From Paralvinella palmiformis (Eukaryota > Annelida > Polychaeta > Terebellida > Alvinellidae), in assembly GCA_025642065.1 (NCBI GenBank), contig JAODUP010000055.1, positions 922,001 through 986,000 on the forward strand: 64,000 nucleotides of DNA, in the 5' to 3' direction. Shown here piece after piece: positions 44,411 through 56,500 of this stretch. Within the stretch, counting starts at the first letter, position 1. Every line of letters starts with the position of its first letter. The notes below the pieces were generated by a model. That model was not told where the DNA came from and did not search any database. It was given only the letters and a program-made list of their open reading frames with translations. The position numbers were made by a program, and so were the translations under genes.

Positions 44411-45197
44411 GTTCTCCACCAAAGCACTCTTCCCAAACGTTCGATCCTTGACAAATTGCCAGTTTATGGCACGACAAGAAAAGGCAAATTGTGTTTCTAT
44501 TTGCATACAAACGAGATTTAGGCGAACGTCACCTGGCATGGTCACACAGTTAGCAAATGGGTGAAATGGCACTTGTTGTGTGTTGACGTAGCAAATGCGT
44601 TACAGTTCTTGTATTGGCGAATAGAAGATAAATTAAGTGCTATAATAAACAGAAAGCGAATATAAATGAGGTTCGGCGTTTGATTGTAACCCTACGCGTT
44701 CTGGATCAGAACTATATCTGCCCGATAACCATTCGCGAGAGATTAGATCTAATACGGTTTATTACTTGTGTACTTAGAACTGTTCCCATAATTCTCCGCC
44801 ATATTCCGATCAACAATCAAGGCCAACTTCGGTTAAATTTTTATTTACAGCGATAGATGATGGATCAGTTCCCTGGGTAGGTACCGAACTCTCGATATAC
44901 AGACAACCAGAATTTCAGTTACTGGGGATATTCAAGCGAACGCCGGGTGCCGTATTAAGTTGGCGGGTCAGGTGAACAGTCTAGTTGTTGACTTTGGTTC
45001 TACTAAACACCACTCGTTCGGCGACGTTTAGAGTTACAGATAGGTGTTGGACGGTTATAGGGATAGACACAATATAAATAAGTTCTGTAATGAGGAATTG
45101 TGACAGTTGGATTTTTGTTGAGCTTCGCTAATGACTGACACAAACTGTAACGTGGAAACTCAGATGTGAGTAGGGAAGCAGTACGTTTGAAAACAAA
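44410..45197. other. Presumed 5' flank of the adhesion GPCR gene
   Basis: No repeat or open frame of note. Promoter and 5' UTR should lie here, but no defined core promoter element could be supported. Confidence 0.4.
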
Positions 45198-45997
45198 ATG
45201 CAGTTTATACCCGGACGCTTTTTATGGATCTTGTGTATAACTTCGCCGATTGTTGCTGTTGTTGGAAGCGGTCAGTTTCTGCCTGACAAAAGTTGCTAAT
45301 TGTTAAGCTATCTTTCTGGTAATTCAAAGCAGCATTTTAATGCGCTTCGGTGATTTAAAAAAAACACATTTTCTATTTGTTTTTAATTGTAGAATATAGA
45401 TGTTCAGAATCTGATGTTATTCTGATTGGGTCGATTTATCAGTGGCCCACGACCCAGACCAACACAACTGTACTACTTCCTTGCCCATCTAAGGCTGTTG
45501 GTTTGTACACATACACATACACATACAGAGAGAAGATTATTATTATTCGTTGTAATAGTAGTAGTAGAAGTAGTAGAAGAACGAAGAGTAGTGTAGTAGA
45601 AGTAGAACTATTATAATATTAATCCTGTACAATGACGGTATAGGCTGAGGTCACAGTACTTGATTTTGTATGGCGCCTTAATTGCCGTCGGGTTGACGTC
45701 GGCCAAATGTCGGGCATAATACGCCCGAGGACACCGGATTTTGCCGATCAGAGCCGACATACGGCCGATGTCGGCCCGACGTCGGCAATATCGACCGATG
45801 ATGCCGATCTTTATCCGACATCGGACCGCTATGTTATGCCTGCTGGGTTAATACAATATCTAGTTTAGTAGTACATTGATACAGGTAATTTAAGTCGACG
45901 GTGTGTAACTGACAGCAAGAGCGAAACTGGTGCCACTTGGCTAGATCCGGATATCATAAACTGCGCAAATATCCATATCTCTACCTTTATGACATCT
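45198..45997 (+). CDS. GPCR exons 1-3: signal peptide and hormone-receptor (HormR) domain
   Basis: The ATG at 45198 opens a hydrophobic signal peptide (FLWILCITSPIVAVVG) ending near residue 22. Residues 25-89 carry the HormR pattern: cysteines 28, 55, 67 and 87 and tryptophans 42 and 79, with W-P-T-T...PC and TGATWLDP blocks. Exon 1 ends in phase 1 and joins exon 2 as GAA. The mature domain has two N-glycosylation sequons (NTT at 48-50 and NLS at 62-64). Confidence 0.88.
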
Positions 45998-47662
45998 GTA
46001 AGTATCAACATAAAACATACCAATTTAATGAAAATATGTTTAGTATCATTACGATAAAGAATTTCGTAAAATGTTCGTTTTTCTATATGCAGCGTGTTTA
46101 TGTGTGTGTGTGCGTGTTTGTGTGTGTGTGTGTGTGTTATAGAGCATATATCATTCCAGGTACGTGCACAAATCAGTGAACAACGTGTTTCTCAGGATAT
46201 CGTCTCCCTTCTATCCGAAGTGACAGAGTTACTAGAGGATGCCATTGTAAATAGCTCGTTGTATCCATCTGACTTAATCCAGTGTTCTGAGTTAATAGAA
46301 GACGTATCGTCCGGACCCCACACATACAAACAGATAGCAGATGTTAATAATCTGGCAAATGTGTGTACTTTATTTTGTAGTATTTATTTTATCTTCCTTT
46401 TCTGTGTAAATTACCTCTCTTTCTCCCCCTCCCTCTCCCCCCCCCTCTCTCTCTCTATATATATATATATAGTTATTGCATGAATGGAAGACATTTGGAA
46501 GTAGTCATGATGTAAAATATAGTGTGAAGAAAAGTGTTGATATTCAGAATTAGAACCCTAAAAGGATGTTCCCTTCCTGAATTTATGTTAAAAAGGATCG
46601 TTTTACGTATTTTTTGTTAAACATAAATATTTTGGTCACAATATTACAGATGATCCATCTGATAGTAATGATATTAACAGACAACGTAGTACATCGTACG
46701 TGTATGGGAAGAGTATATTGCGAAAGTTTAATATGTTCTTATTAGAGGAGAAACTCGCATTGTTTCGTTTATAATGTTCACACACGTATACGGTAAGAAA
46801 ATTAATCGTATGAAAAATTGGGTTTTTAGTTAGCTTTATATACTTCAGGAATATGGAAAGGCTGTCTCAACTTTGACAAGCCCAGAGACGCTTGCGGTAT
46901 GGAATACGGTCACGGACAAGGTAATGCTTGTTATTGTTTTAAGATGGTTAGATAAAGTGTCTTTATAAACAGCTACAGAACTACAGTCACAATTGTACTT
47001 AATAAAACCCTTATCAATCAAAGTAAATCTAATCATAAGTTTACTTTTCGTTTTAACAGAAACTTGTTAGCCACAGGTATTTTTGTCTCAATGCTATTGT
47101 TTTAGCCAATGTCATATTGATCATGAGATGATTTATATATTATAAAACGGATCGTTTACCAATGGATAATAATGGTTTCTCACTTTCATGGGAGTATTTA
47201 GAATTGCCATATATTTATATAGCAATAGTAACCTTTGATCGGTTTTTATGGTTTTTAAAATCGAAACTTAAACACTATTGCTAATTATTCATAAATAAAA
47301 GATATATTTTTTCTGAATGTACGTACGTACGTGTGTGGGTGTGTATGTGTGTGCACGCGCGCGCGCGTGTGTGGTTTTTAGGTTGTCTATGTATATAATC
47401 ATTGCGATATTTAGCACATTCAACGTATTATACTGAATGTTTTTACCTCTTCAGGATCTTGTTATTGCTATATCAAAGAACATACTTGTTGGTATGGAAG
47501 ACATGGTATCTGGTCTGTTTAACGTTATGGAAGTTGGAAATGTAACATCACAAACAAACCTCTCTGTTACAGAAGATAATCTTGGTATGTCACATCTTAT
47601 TAATAATGATAATATTCGTAACAATGTCACTAGGTCTATTTGCGTCTGTGTGTGAGCGTGCA

Positions 47663-47728
<66 letters not shown>

Positions 47729-49409
47729 CTTTGAACTGCACATGTTCCTGAAAGATAATTTCAGCTCAAATATAACATTTTATGGGAAGAATAGATCCAC
47801 CATTATTACAATTCCTAAAGAGGTTTTTGCTGATTCAAATATTTCGGAAGAAGGTACAGTACGCTATCTTTTTAGTAACCCCCCTCACACAGACACACAC
47901 ACGTGTGTGTGTGTGCGTGTGTGTATGTGTGCGTGCGTATGTGTGTGCGTATGCTTGCGTATGCGTATAATCTCAGCTTATGGTCAATAAATCAATTATA
48001 TTTGTTATTCAGACGGTAGATACGGTTTCTACAGGGCCCAATACGACACCATGGAATATTTACTGAACATGAAGCCGATTTCGGATCCGAGGTGAACGGC
48101 TAATGTTGCGCCAGAAATCGTTCTGACCTTTAATTCGAATGTGAGATTCACCACCAAATGAGACGACGCATCCGCCATCACTACAAAAGACTTACAACCG
48201 TTTTCGTTTTCTTGTAGTGGGTCTAATGCGACGATGTCGATTAATTCCAAGATTATATCTGCTCGTTTTGTCGGACCAGGTTTAGCGCATATATCGAACT
48301 TGTCAACTCCACTAACAATAACGCTAAAACACAATAATGTAAGTATCTATTAGTTCGGTTGCTAGAGTGAGTGGATTTAAAGAATATATCAATATAATAA
48401 AATGATTTGTTGTCGTTTTCTTTCAAATCCAATCAATTACTCGAAGGGATCATTCAGTTATTGGAAAAATGGTTTATTAATATTATGCACCCTGATAGGG
48501 ATTTAAAAAAATGTAAAATGATGATTTCTGTATTCTTGACATCCAATATTAAAACACGATTTAAGCTTATTAACGTTTATCCATTACCTGTTGTAATCAC
48601 TGGAACGAAATATCATTACATTCGATTGACAGTTATCCGTGGCACGTTCAAATGTCTATTGCGTCTTTCTTGAAATGTCGGACAGGTATGTAATATGGCC
48701 AGTCATTAAATCTCCCCCCCCCACTCTTTCTCTCCCCCCCCCCTGTCTCTTCCTCTCTGTCTATGAAATGTCCCAGCACACACACACACTGAACATGAAA
48801 CCGATTGTTCAAGTAGAAAGTCAATATTATGAGTATTACGCATGTCATTATTATTAATTTTCGGTTTGTTTGCGATTATTTTTGTGCTATACTCAAACAG
48901 CACTTATCGATGGTCAACAGATGGATGTCGTGTACTCTACACAAATGACGTATACACAATATGTCAGTGTAACCATTTAACCAACTTCGCATTGATCATG
49001 GACCTGTATGAGGTACACACGCCTACCAGCATTTGTACGCCTATATCTGAAATCATATTGAGAAGAATAGTACGACCATGATGTAAACAATGCGGCTTTT
49101 ACTTCATTGGTATATTTTTATTTTACAATTTAGGTCCAGATTCCCGATGTACACAATAAAGCCTTGTCCTATATATCGTACATCGGTGGAACACTGTCTA
49201 TAATTGGCTGTCTGGCTTCTATTGGTGCCTACGAATTTTTTCGGTAAGTGACAGAGATGCACAAGTACTTAGACACACACACACACACACACACGCACGC
49301 ACGCTAGCATTCACGCACGCCAAATTACATTCAACACGAAATATTTTGTTGATAACACTAATATTCAATAAGCAATAACATTATATAACTGTCGTTAGCT
49401 TGTTATTTG

Positions 49410-49455
<46 letters not shown>

Positions 49456-52400
49456 CTTTCTTTTTGTCCTTACCATAATTTTCAAAAATAAATTTTCGCT
49501 TATCACAATTGATTAAATCCTGAAACTGTTTAAAACATATATTTACACATGCAATTATAAAATGTGTTTGGTCTGTTATGAACATCCTTCCACTTTGAGG
49601 TTTCATCGCCTCACTGACGAGATGTGCCCTAGTGCCTCTACACGAGATAATCTTCGTCATATCGTTTTATTTTCTGTCAAATTCCGATCCCAATGTCTCT
49701 CTCTCGAGTCTAATTCTAACATCCATCATTCTGAATGCTGCAATTAATAGTCGATATTAAAGTACTGTCTCACATGTTGCAGATCACTCATGATGTTCTC
49801 TTCATGCTATCTCTTTTTCCAAAATAATACACATAATACATTTTATTATTTCGTATTCACGTTACTTATTTGGGGGGTTTTCTTGGTTTTTTCCTTCTGT
49901 TGTTGTCATTGCGCCTGTTTTTCGTCTGTTATTCGCCGGTGAGGTATGTATGAACACTAGTTTGTATCCGCCAAATTGTAATGCCAGATAACATTTCTCT
50001 TGATCAAATCCGGACAGATGAATATGTTATAACTTGATTTCTGTATACGAAGATTAGGTTCACTTGATTCACCTTTCCAATATGGAAATGGCGTTTGTGA
50101 ATATTATGAATTGGATCAGTTTGATGTTATGACGGACAAACTTCGCGAGTCCGCATCTTATTTTTATCTTAACTGTAGACGATTGTCTGTTAATTGGGAA
50201 TCCTTTCGTGATTTACTATGTGATCTCCAAGGTGACAGTTTTGTATTCGACCTGATTGGGGTCAGTGACGTGTTTCGTTGTGATAATGATACTCGTACAA
50301 CATTTCCCTGGCTTTCAGAATTTAATCACTCGTTGTCGTGATGATGACAGTAATGGTGGAGTTGGACTTTTAATCAAAGAAAATATAAATTTTAAAATTC
50401 GCGGTGATATTAGTGTATTTAGTCCTCCTCGTATAATAATATTGTAAAGCCCCTTAGGTCAGCTATCTAGCTGAATAGGGCGCTATATAAATGTAATATA
50501 TTATTATTATTATATTCGAGTCAGTATTTATTGAAATTGGATAAAAGTCTAATAACCGCACTCGTGTAGGAGTTATTTATAGACCAAATACTGCTCCTAG
50601 GGCTGGCGTTGATATATTTTCAGCCACATTATGCGATATTCTGGATGCTATTAATAAGGATAATAAATATGGCATTTTAATGGGTGGCATGAATATTGAT
50701 CTTTTGAAATTTGGAAGCCACGATAGAACTAGCAATTTATTCTCCCATAGGTTTTTATACCAAACTTAACCAAACAAACTAGAGTTATTAGATCGTCATC
50801 CACTCTGATTTATCATATTTATACTAACAATAGTGCATCTTCCACAATATCTGGGATTATCATTACGGATGTGGCTGACCATTTTGGAACTTTTCATTAA
50901 TTCAGAAACAATTCTGAATCTACTTTTAACAGATACACCCAATCAAGATTATACACGGACAATAATTTAAGCAAATTTAAGTCGTACTTGGACAGAAATG
51001 ATTTTGGATACATTTTATAAATAGAGTGCCCCAATGAAGCTTTTAATGAATTCGTGAAACAATATAAAAAGGCTTTTGAGGAAGCATTTGCACTGAAAGC
51101 TGTCAAGTTAAAAAGGAATATATAAAGAGAGAATCTTGGTTCACCCCAGTCCTGCTTTCATCACGCACGAGAGCTAAACTCCTCAGCAATAAATTGCATA
51201 AATCAACCGAAAATTATATAAATTTATTTAAAACATACAACAATATATTTAATAAAACCAGGCGTTTGATGAAAAGTAATTATTACAATACTATTATTGA
51301 AGAAAATAAATTTAACATGAAGAAAAAAGGTCAGTTCTACGGAATATTATTGGTAAACAGAATGATAAATCGAACTTTCCTCCAGAATTTGTAATTAACG
51401 ACCAACCTGTTACTAATAAATCACATATTGCTAAATCGTTTAATGATTACTTTTCAAAAATTGGATTGGAAACTAGTGAAAATGTGTCATCGACTAGTGC
51501 CCAATATACTTATTTTCTGCTAAACCCCCTTCCACATAGTATGTTTATCGACCCAGTAACGCCTTCTGATGTAATCTACACTGTCAATAAATTGATATCC
51601 AAATCAAGTTACGGCCATGACGAAATATCAGCTAAACTATTAAAAATGACAATTAAGAATGTAATTGCTCCAATCATTCATATAATGAAGATGTCTCTTA
51701 GTACTGGAGTAGTACCAGACCAAAGGAAAATTGCCAAAGAAATTCCAATTTTTAAATCTTCCGATCCGAGCTCAATCAAAATCTATCGTCCAATCAGCCT
51801 TCTCAACTTATTCTCAAAACTATTAGAATCAAATCATGTATGACAAAGTCATATCATTTCTCAACATCAACACTATATTATACAAACACCAGTATGGATT
51901 ATTCATCTCCTTAACCACTTTGCAGAAGCAACTAATAAACAGAACTCAGAATGTACCCTGGCGGTTCTGTGCGATTTATCCAAAGCTTTTGATAAATCAT
52001 AATTTGTATTGCGACAATTAAGCATGTATGGTGTTTAGAGGAGTTATCAATACTTGGTTCGAAAACTATCTTATTATATTATAGATCGCAATTCGTTGAA
52101 ATCGATACCATAAAATCCTCTCACCAATACATATCTAGTGGTGTTCCCCTAAGGTTCCATTCTTGGACTCTTGCCTTTTCTCATTTATGTAAATGAAAAC
52201 AGCATGTCCTGTGGAAATAATATCCCATCTTTTGCTGACGATATCACATTATATGTATCCAACCCCAATTTGGACACTCTTTATGACATTGCAAACAAAG
52301 AGATAAATAAACTGTATAACTGGTTTTGTGCCAACAAGTTAACTTTCAATGCTCTCGTGCAGCTTTGTAATTAATCGCTCGTTGATAAATGGAACACCAC

Positions 52401-53506
52401 TTGATAGAATTATAAATAATTGCACTGATTCATCAGTTAAGTTTCTTAGAATTTCAATAGACGTGGCAGAAACATTTAGCCCAGGTGAACAGTAAAATAT
52501 CTCAAGCTATGTTTGTTAGCAAACAAGTCAAACATATACCACCTCGTGACATACTAAAAAATCTCTATTTTGTCCAAATTCACCCTCCATCTGCCATCGG
52601 GAAATGCCAATCAAACTATTCTTAGGAAAACCAAAATACACCAGAAACGGGCAATTCGTACAATTAATGAAGCTGTTTTTAATAGCCATACAGACCCATT
52701 GTTTCATTCGTCTCAAATTTTGAAACTAGATGATTTATACCAGTACTCACCTGCTTTGTTCATGTATGATTACATCAACAACAACCTACCTCGTTCTGTT
52801 GATAATATCTTCTCGTTAAATAAGGATATTCACACTACCTATGTGACACGTCAATCTGATCAATTGTGTATTAAGCGATGTCTGTCAAATTCCTCCAGTA
52901 AACTCCCACTGTATAACTTACCGCAAACATGGAACAAACGGACAAACATTTCTCCAGGTGTCACGTCTCGGGCCCAATTCAAATGGCGCATCAAAACATC
53001 ATTTGTTCTTTCCTACCCCGACTCGGGTCAACAAATGTTTGAACGAATGCGGTCCAGATTGTCACTGAGAATTATTGCTTTTGTTAGTTATGTGTATATA
53101 TCGTTGTACCGTCCTGTACCTCGATCAAGCCATGTATTATCATTGTGAACGTATCTAGTTCAGACAATCCCTGGGGTTCATACTTCTGTTGATACTTCTG
53201 TTCCGGCGAGACGCAGACCAAACACGACGCCTCATAAACATATGCCATAGTTTACTGATTTTATTATATGTTTAGGGGCCAGTATGAAGACAGCTCAGGC
53301 TATACTGGTCCTTCAATTTCCTGTCAAACTTTATATTACATGTACATTTACCAAATTGCTGTAATTTGTATTATTGTATGTGGAAATTGTAAATAAACTT
53401 CTACTACTATTATGTTACCATTAATCTGTATAATCAAGTAATATGTATATTACTTGAAATTTTCATGTAATATTATATACTATTAACTGATTATACAGAT
53501 TAACTG

Positions 53507-53583
<77 letters not shown>

Positions 53584-56500
53584 GCAAATATTAAAATTAT
53601 TCATGCTATATATATGTAAACATATTTGATGTATTCGGATTACATATGATTATCTTTTTTACTAGACTTAGCAGTGAAAGAATACGTGTCCATGAGATGT
53701 TGGCTATCTCAATTATCTTGTCTCAGCTTACATTCTTCATAGGATTTGAACAAACGGAATACAAGGTATCTAGATACCTATTTGATTATAACATGTTCCC
53801 AGGTAGCTATATGTTATTATAGGCGTTTAGGAAGCTGCTCTATTAGACTTGCAACCGAGTATTATGGCTAATTAAACGAAAGGTAGAATATAAATAAACG
53901 TTATAAACAAGCTACTTTTATTTGGCATACCTTCCGGAAATGTTCTGTTTGTTTCTCAACAATTCCAGTATCTGTGCCGTTCGTTCGCCATTTTGTTACA
54001 CTACACGCTGACAGCGATGTTTTGTTGGATGTTAGTCGAAGGCATCCATCTCTACATCTCACTCGTCAAAGTCTTCAGGAGGAGTTCCAATCTGAAGAAG
54101 TACTGCCTGATAGGATGGGGTAAGAATGTTGACGTTAGTTCAGTAAATAGGTATCAGCTATAAACCACAATCTACTCATCTGAAAAGGTACATCTATCTC
54201 ATAATAATAAACTTATATATTTTGTTCTCGTTGTGTTATTGTGTTTTGAAGGGGCAGGAACTCCATTTGTTATTGTCCTCATATCAGCAACAGTCTTCTC
54301 TTAATAATAAACTTATATATTTTGTTGTGTTTTTTTTTTTTTTTGGGGGGGAAAGGGAAACTCCATTTGTCATTGTCCTCATATCAGCAACAGTCTTCTC
54401 TTAATAATAAATTTATATATTTTGTTGTGTTTTTGTTTTTTGGGGGAAAGGAACTCCATTTGTTATTGTACTCATATCAGCAACGGTGTTCTTTGACGAG
54501 TATGGAAACTCGCGCATGTATGTATACGTCCAATTGAACACGTTTTTATACAAATGTCCTTGTACTTCGACTAGATTTGACGACAATTCGTTGATTATGC
54601 TCGTACTCACAAACAAACTATTAAAAAATGCTAACTGCAAGATTTATCTTAGGTGTTGGCTCTCGAATCATCTTCTCCTCGTCGCATTCATTCCCTTCGT
54701 GGCTGTGGTCATTCTGGTTTGTCTTATTAGCATTATTATAGTAACATTAATGGATGGTGGCGAATAATCTTCCATCCGTAGATTTCACTTTCACAACTGA
54801 CATGAAATATGTTCGTAAATGTTTCTCGACTTAGTTCCTTGCCCGAGATCCTTCATCGCAAGTTCCTCTAAACGTCCTCATCCATTTTACTGGGTTTCGT
54901 GTTCTATTCAGATAAACCTATCCGTGATGATCCTGGTGATCCGAGTTATGATAAAGTCTATGAAAAAATATGGAAAAAACGAAGACATTCCCGCAGCCAA
55001 GTAAGCCAAATCTATTATAAGGTCAATATACCGACCGCTATCGGCAAAGACGTGCAGCCTTTAGATTGTGATACGGGATAATGTTAAACACGGATAATAC
55101 ATCCACGTTGTTGGTCGGCTAATTTATCTACCTTGCAGGTATAGCCTTAAGGCCATCATAACGCTGATGCCACTATTGGGCTTCACTTGGGTGTTCGGCT
55201 TCATGTCTGTAGATGAGGAAGCCACTTTGGTTTTCACTTACTTATTCGCGATTTTCAATTCACTTCAGGCGAGTATTCAACTGAAAGTTAGTTGAAGTAG
55301 TAGTCATTGAAAGTTTATTGAAGTAGTTGTCGCTTAAAGTTAGTTGAAGTCGTAGTCACTGAACGTTAGCTGTAGTAGTAGTCGCAGGAAAGTTTATTGA
55401 AGTAGTAGTCGGTGAAAGTTAATTCAAGTAGTAATCACTGAAAGTTAATTCAAGTAGTAGTCATCGAAAGTTAGTTGAAGTAGTAGTCGCTGAAAGTTTG
55501 CTGAAGTAGTAGTCGCTGAAAGTTAATTGAAGTAGTACTCACTGAAAGTTAGCTGAAGTAGTAGTCAATGGTGATTTAATACCAGATAGAGGAATTATGT
55601 GATCTACTAACCTCACAACTAACGCCATATTCATGCAGCTCTTGGTAGATGACATGTACATATTGAGAACCAACTACGGGCGCTCGTTGTCATCGTATGC
55701 TCTTTAATTTCGCTTTGTAGGGAGTACTTTTCTTCACATTCCACTGCCTACTGAACAATGACGTGAGTAAATGCAATATATTTAGAATGCTGCATTTAGA
55801 ATATATATATATATATATATATATATCCCTGTGTGTGTGTCTCTGTATGTGTGTGTGTGTGGTATTTTTGAAGAATCGATCTTAGAACGAAGTTTACAAA
55901 ACGGATGCCGGACCATGACACCTTTCTATTTTAGGTGAGGAGATCATACGAACGCCGGTATCACCGACATCGATACAGCAGCTCATCAAACCCGGTTAAA
56001 GTAGCAGGACGAGACTGTGAATCTTATGATGTCGGCTCTTGTAAAGGCAGCCCGCAGCCTATAGGATCTGTTGACCTTAACGATGTCATCAAAGAGAATG
56101 ATGCACTGAGACGAAAACGTTCTTCGGCCATATCCATTGATTCGGTGAGGTGCCAGTTGTTTATTTGAAGACGGTTAATACCCTGAGGCCAAACATGCAC
56201 ACACGCACACACGCACCCCCCCACACACACACAGAGAGAGAGAGAGAGAGATTAATATTTTTCGTTTCATCATTTATTTGTCTCATCCGGGTACAGACTG
56301 ACACCAATATGACAGTTGTTGAAGAGAATGGCAACGCCGTAACTGATAACAATCCAGACGACTATATGTACTTTAGAAGGACATCAACGACGGATCGTAG
56401 AAAGTCACGACCTTCCGGTGCCGGACCGGGAAGCAGCATTCGAAGAAGTGCCAAAACGGGCACCGGAACAGGAATTGTGATCGGCACCGACGAACTTCCG

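Noticed and set aside
46649..46770. Possible extra GPCR exon (after TTACAG at 46648)
   Set aside because: Joining exon 4 directly to exon 5 keeps phase and gives a continuous GAIN helix; the candidate has no good donor in a compatible phase.
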